A stretch of 64,000 bases of DNA, taken from the NCBI GenBank assembly GCA_030428885.1, contig JAUIEJ010000002.1, positions 312,501 through 376,500 on the forward strand, in the 5' to 3' direction. Numbering within the stretch: the stretch's first letter is position 1; each line of letters starts with the position of its first letter. Below, piece after piece: positions 42,257-50,587 of the stretch. A program made the translations under genes and the position numbers. The notes under the pieces were generated by a model. It ran no database searches, was not told where the DNA came from, and was given only the letters and a program-made list of their open reading frames with translations. The DNA is from Gemmatimonadota bacterium (lineage in GTDB: Bacteria > Gemmatimonadota > Gemmatimonadetes > Longimicrobiales > Gaopeijiaceae).

Positions 42257-43264
42257 CTACGGAACCTCGACGCTGTCGAGGACGCGGGTGACCACCTCTT
42301 CGGGCTCCACCTCTTCGGCCTCAGCTTCGTAGGTGAGGAGCACCCGGTGGCGCAGCACGTCCATGGCCATGGACCGCACGTCGTCGGGGGTGACGAAGGC
42401 CCGGCCCTGGAGGAAGGCATGGGCCCGTGCCGTGCGGGCGAGGCAGATCGTGGCCCGTGGCGAGGCACCGAACGCGATGAGGTCGGCGAGATCGCCGAGG
42501 CCGTGGGCCGCGGGATCGCGGGTGGCCAGGATCAGCGCCACGATGTAGCGCTCAACCTGGGGGTCCATGTAGACCATCTCCACGGCCTTCCGGGCCCGGA
42601 GAATCTCGTCGGGCGTCACCACCGGCTTCACCTCGGCGTTCCGCCCCACCGACTGGCGCCGCATGATCTCGAGTTCGTCGTCGCCTGTGGGGTAGCCCAC
42701 GACCAACTTCAGCATGAAGCGGTCGACCTGGGCCTCGGGCAGGGGGTAGGTGCCCTCCTGCTCGATGGGGTTCTGGGTCGCCAGCACCAGGAACGGGTCG
42801 TCGAGGGGGAAGCTCGCCTCACCGATGGTGACCTGGTGCTCGGCCATGGCCTCGAGGAGCGCCGACTGCACCTTGGCGGGCGAGCGATTGATCTCGTCGG
42901 CCAGGATGATGTTGGCGAAGATCGGCCCCTTCTTGGTCTTGAAGTCCTGGTCCCGGGGGTCGAAGACGAGGGTCCCCACCAGGTCGGCCGGGAGCAGGTC
43001 GGGCGTGAATTGGAGGCGCCGGAACGTGGTGTCGATGGCGTCGGCCAGGGTGCGTACGGTAAGGGTCTTGGCGAGTCCGGGGACTCCCTCCATGAGCACG
43101 TGCCCGTCGGCGAGGAGCGCGATGAGCAGCCGCTCCACCATGGTCCGTTGGCCAACGATGACGCGCCCGACTTCGTCGAGCAGCCGATCGACGAACTGGC
43201 TCTCCTGCTGGATCTTCTGCTGGATGACCTCGATGTCGAGGCCGGTCTGGTGGGTGGTGGTCAC
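42257..43264 (-). CDS. moxR: MoxR-family AAA+ ATPase
   Basis: A 335-residue AAA+ ATPase with Walker A GVPGLAKT (60-67), Walker B LADEIN (121-126), sensor 1 in LATQNPIEQEGTYPLPEAQ and sensor 2 in GASPRATICLARTARAHA. It starts at GTG (43264) and is the first gene of the operon that continues with DUF58, BatA to BatE. MoxR proteins act as chaperone-like ATPases that mature or load VWA-domain complexes. Confidence 0.95.
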   Translation of the reverse strand: MTTTHQTGLDIEVIQQKIQQESQFVDRLLDEVGRVIVGQRTMVERLLIALLADGHVLMEGVPGLAKTLTVRTLADAIDTTFRRLQFTPDLLPADLVGTLVFDPRDQDFKTKKGPIFANIILADEINRSPAKVQSALLEAMAEHQVTIGEASFPLDDPFLVLATQNPIEQEGTYPLPEAQVDRFMLKLVVGYPTGDDELEIMRRQSVGRNAEVKPVVTPDEILRARKAVEMVYMDPQVERYIVALILATRDPAAHGLGDLADLIAFGASPRATICLARTARAHAFLQGRAFVTPDDVRSMAMDVLRHRVLLTYEAEAEEVEPEEVVTRVLDSVEVP

Positions 43265-43612
43265 GCGAGGGTGCCTTTGGTGGTGGTTCCGAGAGTCGGC
43301 GGCCCGGAGCGATTCCGGCCGGGCACGTTGGGGTTGGATGCGGGAGGCGGGGGGGAGGGTTTGCTGGGAGGGCTACACCGGGGAGGGCGGGTGGGTTGCT
43401 GAGGCGGGGCCGGCGGCGGTTATCCGAACGCCCCCAAATCTCCACAGGTCGGGTCCGGCCGGGAGTTCGGGTGACTCCAGGCGCCCAGGGCGCACCAAGT
43501 CACCCCGAGCGCCTCAGCCCGCCAGAGGTTGTGGATGATTGGGGGCGCCCGGCGCCCCCAAACCGACATTCACTCGCGAACGTGGGGAGTCTGGGAGAGT
43601 TGAGGACCGCCG
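43265..43612. other. intergenic region with Bat operon promoter side and a hairpin
   Basis: This 348-bp gap precedes the MoxR gene and follows the propeller lipoprotein gene. It holds one strong GC hairpin (43539-43561, listed separately) and no gene. The MoxR promoter must lie near 43270-43450, but I cannot pick reliable elements. Confidence 0.45.
43539..43561 (-). terminator. strong GC hairpin after the propeller lipoprotein gene
   Basis: A perfect 23-bp inverted repeat: an 11-bp arm TTGGGGGCGCC, one central base, and its complement. It lies about 50 bases past the stop of the lipoprotein gene at 43613 (minus strand). No T-run follows on either strand, so it may be a weak terminator or a boundary structure between the two operons. 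Confidence 0.4.
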
Positions 43613-44746
43613 TCAGGGCCGCCCCGCCCCCGACCGCGTCAGCTCGCGGATCTCCACCCGAGGAGCACCGGCCCCGTCTTCGCCGACCATGGCGATCCAG
43701 TCGGGGCCGACTGCCGACCACCTCCACTCGGCGGGCCCCTCGACGGTGCACACCGGCGCGCCATCGACGAAGTGGGTCCAGCGGCGCGTGGCTTCCGTGG
43801 GGACCGGATACCCGCCGACCCACACCCCGCCCGTGGCGTCGGCCACCAGGTCGAACAATACCGGGTACGCGTCGGCCACCGGCATGACGTCGAGGATCCG
43901 CCGCCCCCACTCGTTGTCGGGGTTCTCGTTCAGCCAACGCGTGCGGTAGGCCTCGAACTCCACCGGATCCACGGGCCGAGGTGCCTCGTCCCACCGGATC
44001 TCGACGGTCTCGCCCCCCTCGAAACCGAACACCAGGGCGGAGTCCCCCGAAGCCCAGTAGGCGCGACCCGGGGCGGTGGCGAAGGAGGGGTCGGGTCCGA
44101 AGGTCGGGCCATCCGACACCCCCCGTTCCCGGTCCACCCACCCGGTGAATCGCCCGGGGAACACCCCGAGGGTGTCGAGGATCGCTCCGGTGGAATCGAC
44201 ACGGATCGCCCGCTGGGTGTGGCGTCCGAACCCGCCCCCCTCCGGAATGGCGCCCAGGCCGAGGGAGTGGAAGATCCAGCCGCCTTCACTCGATCCCAGG
44301 TGCGCCCGCGGGTTCGACACCCGGTCCGGCAGAGCCGTGCGGAAGTCGCCCGTGCGGAGGTCGTAGGTCGTGACGCGCCCCAGGCGTGGGTCGTGCGCCG
44401 ACACCTCGAACCCCTCCAGAACCCAGCCTCCCAGGAAGTGGAATTCGCCCGGGCCCTCGCCCTCGCCGCCGTACCGAGCCTGGACGGTTCCCGACGAGTC
44501 GAACACCAGGATCTCGAGGGCCTGGCCGTCGAGGACCATGGTGCGACCGTCGGGAAGGACGGAGGCCCCCACGATGGAGCCGAAGACGTGGGCGGGCGGC
44601 TCGAGGCCGCCGATGACGAGGCGGGGTGCGGCCCGGATGCGGCACTCGACCGCGGCGGACCCGAGGTCGCCCTCCGAATCGTCAGTGCCGCCCCCGCAAC
44701 CGGCGAGCCCGATGCACGCGAGGGTGAGAGTCGCGGCGCCCCTCAC
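43613..44746 (-). CDS. Beta-propeller lipoprotein
   Basis: A 377-residue lipoprotein (signal ending in IGLAGC, Cys17). The start GTG at 44746 overlaps the stop of the S46 peptidase gene (GTGA). The mature part is a six-bladed-propeller-like array (GASVLPDGRTMVLDGQALEI, VFDSSGTVQARYGGEGEGPG, EFHFLGGWVLEGFEVSAHD). Tight coupling to the peptidase suggests it helps it at the cell surface, perhaps by binding peptides; this is inference. Confidence 0.75.
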   Translation of the reverse strand: MRGAATLTLACIGLAGCGGGTDDSEGDLGSAAVECRIRAAPRLVIGGLEPPAHVFGSIVGASVLPDGRTMVLDGQALEILVFDSSGTVQARYGGEGEGPGEFHFLGGWVLEGFEVSAHDPRLGRVTTYDLRTGDFRTALPDRVSNPRAHLGSSEGGWIFHSLGLGAIPEGGGFGRHTQRAIRVDSTGAILDTLGVFPGRFTGWVDRERGVSDGPTFGPDPSFATAPGRAYWASGDSALVFGFEGGETVEIRWDEAPRPVDPVEFEAYRTRWLNENPDNEWGRRILDVMPVADAYPVLFDLVADATGGVWVGGYPVPTEATRRWTHFVDGAPVCTVEGPAEWRWSAVGPDWIAMVGEDGAGAPRVEIRELTRSGAGRP

Positions 44747-46851
44747 CCGCCCCCCATCCCCCGGATCCGGTCCGCCTCTTCTTCCGTCTCGGCCATCGTG
44801 CCCGAGTCGATCTCCAGCACGATGCGGTCGGCGTCGTAGACGACGTCCAGGGTGTGGCGGATCGCCCGCACGTCGACCATCACGTTGCGGCCCTGATCGG
44901 GCAGGTAGATGAAGTCGCGGCTCAGTCCCTCGATGTTGCGATCGAAGTTCAGGCCCACGATCTCCAGATCCCGCGTCAGGGCCGGGGACCCCGAGTTTCC
45001 GCCGTACGAATCCGTCGTCGACACGAAGTTGAGCTTCGTCGACAGGTCCAGGCCCTCGGGCACGGGAAGCCACCGTTCAGGCAACAGCCACTCGTCGCTG
45101 CTGCCCAGGTGGGACCAGTACCGGTCGTAGATGCCGAACATGGTGGTGTGGGTGGGCGCCCGGGTGCCGTTGAAGTCGTAGCCCCGCACTACGCCGTCGG
45201 TGATCCTCGGCGACGAGGTGGCGTCGGGCGCGATGCGGGTGCCGTACACGTCGAACCGCAGCCGGCCCAGCGTGGCGTCGAGCTCCCGCTCCCGGGCATC
45301 GAGGGGCGACGTAGCGCCCAGGTTGGCGGCGAGGCGCGGCAGGAGCGCCGACGCAAAGCGCACCATCGGGTCGTCTGCCGGCACACCGCCCGCGTCGAAG
45401 GCCTTTGCCATGTCGGCCTGCGAGCCCAGGGCCGAGGCCCCCAGCAACACCGTGGCCGCCCCCTCGGGTGAGCGCCCTTCCAGCGTCGAGGCCACCAGCG
45501 GATCGTCGGCCCCGAGATACCGCTCGAGATCGCGCAGCCGCAGCGCGAGCAGGTCCTCCTCGAGGTCGGCCGGGTGGTCTTCCAGGGAAAGCACCGCGGC
45601 CCGGAGCTCGGCCACCGCCGAATCCTGGCCGGCCGCCCGGGCCGCCTCCATCTGAGCCACCCGGATCCCACGGAGGATCGCCCGCGACCCGTAGGTGCCG
45701 TTGCCCACCTGATAGAAGGCGTTCATGGCGTCGCCCAGCTCCCGCTTCTGCATCTGGAGTTGGGCGAGGCCGTCGAGGAGCTCCGTGACCCGGGACCCGG
45801 CGATTCCGGCGTCGGCGGCGTCCTCGATCAGCGCCACCTCCGCAGCCTGCTTCCGCAGCATGATCTCGGGGTTCGACAGTGCCGCCAGTCGGCCCGTGTA
45901 CGCCTTGAGCGAATTGGACAGGGAGAAGGCCTGATTGCGGAGTCCCAGGCGCTCGCCCGTCTCGGGGTCCGCCGCGTACGCGTCCCGCAGCGCCGACAGG
46001 CGGGAGTCGAACCACGCCTTCCGTCCCGGCACCAGCAGGTCGCGTTGGTACTCGAGCTGGGCCACGGTGAGCAGGCGATTCGTGGGTCCCGGGTTGCCCA
46101 CCATGAAGATGGGCTCCCCTTCCTCGACGCCGTTCCCCCATCGGAACCAGTGCTCGGTCTCGAAGGGAGTCCCATCGTCGTCGTAGATGCGGTAGAAGGC
46201 GTAGTCGAGAGCGTAGCGCGGATACGTGAAGTTGTCCGGATCGCCCCCGAAGAAGCCCATGCCGAGCTCCACGGCCGCCACGAGCCGCACGTCGGTGAAC
46301 CGCCGGAACACATAGGCCGACGTGCGGCCGCCGTTGTAGAGAGGCACGAACTGCACCCGCGCGTCGGCGCCGTACTCTCCCTGGAGGCGGGCCTCGATGT
46401 CGGCGCGCTCGAGCCCCGACTCGATCTCGTCGGTGACGTCGAGAGCGGCCAGGAGCTGGTCGGCGTAGACGTTCGGAATCGGCCGCTCCTCGTCGAGGGT
46501 GCGGGCCACGAAGCCGTCGTCGAGCAGGTTCTCGCCGTCGCGGGTCACCGCCGCGACCGAACCCCGAGCGCAGTGGTGGTTGGTCACCACGAGTCCGTGG
46601 GGCGACACGAACGACGCCGAGCACCCCGGAATGCGCAGCGCCGCCATGCGGATCTGCTCGAACCACTCGGGCGAGGCGTCGATGCCGTAGGTGCTCTCGA
46701 AGTGCTCCACCGGCGGGTACTCGAACGTCCACATCTTGCCGAAGTCGAACTCGCCGACCTCGGGCAGGGGCGGCGTGTCCTGCGCGGCCAGCGCGGTGCC
46801 GGTGACGAGGAGGAGCGACAGGACACCGAAGGTCGAACGGCGAAACGTCAT
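44743..46851 (-). CDS. S46 family dipeptidyl-peptidase (DPP7/DPP11-like)
   Basis: A 702-residue exported serine peptidase that removes dipeptides from peptide N-termini. It has a signal peptide (TFGVLSLLLVTGTALAAQ), the catalytic histidine in VVTNHHC (about 92-93), the aspartate in GGDPDNFTYPR (about 204-206) and Ser620 in GGNSGSP. The specificity loop reads NFDRN: Arg638 is 18 residues after the serine, the same offset as between Ser655 and Arg673 in Porphyromonas gingivalis DPP11, which prefers Asp or Glu at P1; DPP7 has glycine there. It is thus probably an acidic-residue-preferring DPP. Divergent from a propeller lipoprotein gene and coupled to another. Confidence 0.92.
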   Translation of the reverse strand: MTFRRSTFGVLSLLLVTGTALAAQDTPPLPEVGEFDFGKMWTFEYPPVEHFESTYGIDASPEWFEQIRMAALRIPGCSASFVSPHGLVVTNHHCARGSVAAVTRDGENLLDDGFVARTLDEERPIPNVYADQLLAALDVTDEIESGLERADIEARLQGEYGADARVQFVPLYNGGRTSAYVFRRFTDVRLVAAVELGMGFFGGDPDNFTYPRYALDYAFYRIYDDDGTPFETEHWFRWGNGVEEGEPIFMVGNPGPTNRLLTVAQLEYQRDLLVPGRKAWFDSRLSALRDAYAADPETGERLGLRNQAFSLSNSLKAYTGRLAALSNPEIMLRKQAAEVALIEDAADAGIAGSRVTELLDGLAQLQMQKRELGDAMNAFYQVGNGTYGSRAILRGIRVAQMEAARAAGQDSAVAELRAAVLSLEDHPADLEEDLLALRLRDLERYLGADDPLVASTLEGRSPEGAATVLLGASALGSQADMAKAFDAGGVPADDPMVRFASALLPRLAANLGATSPLDARERELDATLGRLRFDVYGTRIAPDATSSPRITDGVVRGYDFNGTRAPTHTTMFGIYDRYWSHLGSSDEWLLPERWLPVPEGLDLSTKLNFVSTTDSYGGNSGSPALTRDLEIVGLNFDRNIEGLSRDFIYLPDQGRNVMVDVRAIRHTLDVVYDADRIVLEIDSGTMAETEEEADRIRGMGGG

Positions 46852-46991
46852 CACGGGTTGCTCGTCGGATGCGGATCGGGAGGATCGGCGACGGTACCGG
46901 ACGATGGTCGAGGAGGGGGCGGGCGTCCAGAGGGCCGAGGCTGGCCACCATCGTTCGACACCCGTAGGATTTCTTACCCCTCGAGAGAAGA

Positions 46992-48212
46992 ATGACGAAC
47001 CGCATCCCCGCCCTCGCATCCATCCTCGCCCTCGCCTCCATCGCCTGTGGTGATTCCGAGGCCCCCCCGCTCGTCGAGGTGCGGGACTCGACGGGCATCG
47101 AGATCGTGGTGAACTACGCGCCCGCGTCTTCCGCGACGTGGACGACGGCCCCCGAGCCGACGCTCGATCTCGGGGGCGACCCCGACGGGGAGATCGCACT
47201 TCCCGCAGGAGGACGGGTCCTCGCCGACACCCTGCTCGCGTTCTACAACCGAGGCACCTGCGAGATCTGGCTTGCGGGCCTCGACGGCACCGTCACGAAC
47301 CGCTTCGGCCGATGTGGACAGGGGCCGGGCGATCTCTCGGACTTCTTCGGACTCTGGGCCTGGCGAGGCGATTCGATCCTGGTGGCCGACCAGATCCCGC
47401 CCCGCCTGTCGGTATTCTCGCTGGAGGGAGACTTCGGGCGGACGCTACGTCGGAGTCCCATCGAGGGACTCCCGCTGGCCATTCCCCTGGGCCTGATCGA
47501 CGGGCGCATCGTGCTCCGGAACGACGAGTCTCCCCTGCCCACGCCGGGCCTCATCCCGCTGGAAACCGTGCTGGCCACGACGAATCTGGAGGGCGACGAC
47601 GTGCGGCGGCTCGGTCGTTACCGATCCCGCATGTACGAAGTACGTGAGTTCTCCGGGACGTTCACAGGCCGGACTCTGTCATTCTCCGGGCGCACGGCGT
47701 TCGCTGTCGGAGCCTCGCACGTCTACGCGGGACTCCCGGATCGCTACGAGATCCGCGCCCTCACGCCCGAAGGCGTGTTGGACCGCATCGTTCGGCGGGC
47801 CTTCGAACCCGTGCCGGTGGAGCCGCGACACATCGAGTGGCTCATGAATCGCGCGCTCGATCAGGCCACGGACGAGAACCAGGCCCGGGCCATCCGGCGA
47901 TCGTACGGAGCCCTCCAGACCGCCGAGGTCATGCCCGCCTTCGGCGTGCCCGAGTGGCCGGGGCTACCCGAGAGGGCCGGCCCGCCCATGATCGTCGACG
48001 ACACCGATCACCTGTGGGTCTTCGAGCACTACGAACCCGGGGAGTTTGCCAGTCGCTGGGCCATCTTCGATCCATCGGGCCAATGGGTGGCGAACGGCCA
48101 TCTGCCCGACGGCTTCGTCCCGACCCACATCGGCGAGGACTTCGCTCTCGGGCTGTGGGAAGACGACCTCGACCTCACCCATCTCCAGATGTTCGAGGTG
48201 CGGAGGGAGTAA
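46992..48212 (+). CDS. Beta-propeller lipoprotein
   Basis: A 406-residue lipoprotein (lipobox ASIAC, Cys19) with a six-bladed-propeller-like repeat pattern: RVLADTLLAFYNRGTCEIWL, GLDGTVTNRFGRCGQGPGD, DSILVADQIPPRLSVFSLEG, DFGRTLRRSPIEGLPLAI. It starts with VEVRDSTGIEIVVNY, a recurring opening of these lipoproteins in Gemmatimonadota. Divergent from the S46 peptidase gene across 140 bases, so the two may share regulation. Confidence 0.75.
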   Translation: MTNRIPALASILALASIACGDSEAPPLVEVRDSTGIEIVVNYAPASSATWTTAPEPTLDLGGDPDGEIALPAGGRVLADTLLAFYNRGTCEIWLAGLDGTVTNRFGRCGQGPGDLSDFFGLWAWRGDSILVADQIPPRLSVFSLEGDFGRTLRRSPIEGLPLAIPLGLIDGRIVLRNDESPLPTPGLIPLETVLATTNLEGDDVRRLGRYRSRMYEVREFSGTFTGRTLSFSGRTAFAVGASHVYAGLPDRYEIRALTPEGVLDRIVRRAFEPVPVEPRHIEWLMNRALDQATDENQARAIRRSYGALQTAEVMPAFGVPEWPGLPERAGPPMIVDDTDHLWVFEHYEPGEFASRWAIFDPSGQWVANGHLPDGFVPTHIGEDFALGLWEDDLDLTHLQMFEVRRE

Positions 48213-48305
48213 CGCTCCCGCCTCCTTCCCCCGCCTCCCCCGCCCCTCCATCATTCGAGCGGGCCCTGCCCCGTCCCTCCAGATCCCGCAGTCCCGAGGC
48301 CTCTC

Positions 48306-49511
48306 ATGAAGCGCATGCCCGCGTTCGCCGCCGCCCTCCTGATCACCGCCGCCCTCGCCGCCCCCGCTTCAGCCCAGATGGGCGGGGCCGCGTCGGCCAC
48401 CATCGAGCCCGGGGAGCAGTGCCCCGAGGGCATGACCGAGGTGCGGCCGGGCCGGTGTCAGGCGCCCCAGGTGCCGCCGCCCAGCATCGTGGACTACCGC
48501 CCCGAGTCGACCCTGGTCACCGCGGAGCACCTGGTGCCCCGGGCGAAGTTTCCGGCCGTCGATTTCCACGGGCACCCCCGGGGCTTCACCACCCCCGAGG
48601 CCATGGCCGAGATGATCGCCGCCATGGACGAGCTCAACGTGGGCGTCATGATCGCCGCCAACAACGTCTCGGGCGACGCCCTGCGCCAGACCGTCGCCGC
48701 CATCGAGGCCTCTCCCTGGCCCGACCGGGTGCGGGTGATGACGGGCATCGACTTCAGCGACGTGGGGCCGGGGTGGGCCGAGCGGGCGGTGGCCCAGCTC
48801 GAAGCCGACGCCGAGGCGGGCGCGGTGGCCATCGGCGAGATCAGCAAGGCCCTGGGACTGCGCTACACCAAGGCCGATGGCTCGCGACTCGCCATCGACG
48901 ATCCGGATCTCGATCCCATCTGGGAGGCGGCGGGACGCCTGGGGCTGCCGGTGTTCCTCCACACCGCCGACCCGGCCGAGTTCTTCGAGCCCTTCGACAA
49001 CACCAACGAGCGGTGGCTCGAGTTGGGGCTCTTTCCGAACCGTCGCTATCCGTCCGACGAGTTCCCCTCGTTCGAGCAGCTCCTCGAGGAGCGGGACAAC
49101 CTCTTCCGTCGCCACCCCGGCACCGTCTTCGTGACGGCCCACCTCGGATGGCAGGCCAACGATCTCGGGGCCCTGGGACGCCTCTTCGACGAGAATCCCA
49201 ACGTGTACGCCGAGATCGGCGCCGTGCTCTACGACATCGGCCGCCAGCCCCGGGGCGCCCACGACTTCTTCGTGCGCTACCAGGACCGGATCCTGTTCGG
49301 AAAGGACGCCTTCCAGCCCAACGAGTATCCGTACTACTGGCGGGTGCTGGAGACGGCCGACGAGTACTTCGACTACTACCGGGGCTACCACGCCTTCTGG
49401 AAGCTCTACGGCATCGACCTCCCCGACGAGGTGCTCCGGAAGGTCTACTTCGAGAACGCCGTGCGCCTCATGTCGGGCATGCCCCAGGAGGGGTGGCCCG
49501 AGGGCGAGTAG
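48306..49511 (+). CDS. Exported amidohydrolase (amidohydrolase_2 type)
   Basis: A 401-residue TIM-barrel metal hydrolase with a signal peptide (FAAALLITAALAAPASAQ). Metal-site motifs are in order: HGH in DFHGHPR, a later His in FLHTADP, His in TAHLGW, and the Asp in FGKDAF near the end. An N-terminal segment with two cysteines (GEQCPEGMTEVRPGRCQAP) precedes the barrel. Related periplasmic enzymes act on small carboxylic or lactone substrates; this one cannot be assigned more closely. Confidence 0.82.
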   Translation: MKRMPAFAAALLITAALAAPASAQMGGAASATIEPGEQCPEGMTEVRPGRCQAPQVPPPSIVDYRPESTLVTAEHLVPRAKFPAVDFHGHPRGFTTPEAMAEMIAAMDELNVGVMIAANNVSGDALRQTVAAIEASPWPDRVRVMTGIDFSDVGPGWAERAVAQLEADAEAGAVAIGEISKALGLRYTKADGSRLAIDDPDLDPIWEAAGRLGLPVFLHTADPAEFFEPFDNTNERWLELGLFPNRRYPSDEFPSFEQLLEERDNLFRRHPGTVFVTAHLGWQANDLGALGRLFDENPNVYAEIGAVLYDIGRQPRGAHDFFVRYQDRILFGKDAFQPNEYPYYWRVLETADEYFDYYRGYHAFWKLYGIDLPDEVLRKVYFENAVRLMSGMPQEGWPEGE

Positions 49512-49520
49512 CCGACCCGG

Positions 49521-50006
49521 TCATACCGGCGGGTTCAGATCCACGAGAGTCACCCGGAAGACCAGCACCGAGTGGGGTGGAATGCCCGACGTACCCCCGG
49601 CGCCGTAGCCCAGCGACGAAGGAATCACGATGAGGCGGGTCTCCCCCTTGAGCATGCCCTCCATGCCCAGGCGGAAGCCGTCGATGACGCCGCCGACCGT
49701 GAGCTGGAAGGTGGCGGTCTGGCCCGCGGACGTGGCGTCGAACTGGGTGCCGTCGGCCAGGAAACCGGCGTACTCCACCACCACGAGGTCGCCGGTGATC
49801 ACCGGCACGCCCTCGCCCGACGTGAGGGTCTGGATGTACACGCCCGAGTCGAGCTCGGTCATGTTGTCCAGGTTCACCCCCAGCGAGGCGTCGAACTGCA
49901 CGTCGTCCGGAGTCCGGGGCCCGGTGGCGTCGTCGTCGCAGGCCGCCGAGGCGAAGGCGGCGAGGAGGGTGAGGGCGAGTACGGAAGAGGATCGGAAAAG
50001 GCGCAT
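49521..50006 (-). CDS. FKBP-type prolyl isomerase lipoprotein
   Basis: A 161-residue lipoprotein (lipobox ASAAC). The C-terminal 100 residues form an FKBP domain: VVVEYAGFLADGTQFDAT, then FQLTVGGVIDGFRLGMEGM, IVIPSSLGYGAGGTSGIPPH and SVLVFRVTLVDL. The usual W of the active-site VIxGW is F here, while the tyrosine and the hydrophobic core are kept. It should catalyse proline isomerisation on envelope proteins. It is 95 bases from a second FKBP lipoprotein gene on the same strand. Confidence 0.88.
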   Translation of the reverse strand: MRLFRSSSVLALTLLAAFASAACDDDATGPRTPDDVQFDASLGVNLDNMTELDSGVYIQTLTSGEGVPVITGDLVVVEYAGFLADGTQFDATSAGQTATFQLTVGGVIDGFRLGMEGMLKGETRLIVIPSSLGYGAGGTSGIPPHSVLVFRVTLVDLNPPV

Positions 50007-50101
50007 CGGACCATCGGAGACGAGGGGTTCGGCGGGCGCGAGGCCCCGGACACCGATGTGGTACGCTCCGGAAGCGCCGGGGTTTCCCGGCGCCCGTCGC
50101 C

Positions 50102-50587
50102 TCAGTTGGCGTCGATGAGCTGGATCTCGAAGATCAGCACCGCGTCCGGGGGCACCTGAGGGGCCCGGCCCCGGGAGCCGTAGCCCAGCCCCGGCCGGAT
50201 CACCAGCCGGCGCCGGCCGCCGACCTTCATGCCCACGATGCCCTGGTTCCACCCTCGGATCACCTCGTCGCTGCCGAGCTCGAAGGCGTAGGGATCGCCC
50301 TGGAGGCTCGAGTCCACCAAGGTGCCGTCGGGAAGCCACCCGATGAAGTGGATCCGCACCCGGTCCCCCCGCACGGCATACTTCCCGACCCCCTCCGACA
50401 GCTCCTCGATGTACAGTCCCGAGCTGGTCCGCTCCATGCGCGACAGGTCCACCTGGGTTTCCGGCGCGTAGGTGACCTCGTCCGGCCCGGGCGCCGGGGG
50501 ACCCGACGAGGCGCACGCCGCAAGCGCCACGGCCACCAGGCCCGCCGACAGTCCCCGACTCGCGCGTTGCACCACCCTCGACCTCAC
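50102..50587 (-). CDS. FKBP-type prolyl isomerase lipoprotein (second copy)
   Basis: A 161-residue lipoprotein, the same length as its neighbour: signal with lipobox VALAAC, then the FKBP domain (VRIHFIGWLPDGTLVDSSL, VIRGWNQGIVGMKVGGRRR, LGYGSRGRAPQVPPDAVLI). The VIRGW motif is canonical. The GTG start overlaps the stop of the amidohydrolase gene (GTGA). The two FKBP genes are only moderately similar, so they are old duplicates or separate acquisitions. Confidence 0.9.
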   Translation of the reverse strand: MRSRVVQRASRGLSAGLVAVALAACASSGPPAPGPDEVTYAPETQVDLSRMERTSSGLYIEELSEGVGKYAVRGDRVRIHFIGWLPDGTLVDSSLQGDPYAFELGSDEVIRGWNQGIVGMKVGGRRRLVIRPGLGYGSRGRAPQVPPDAVLIFEIQLIDAN

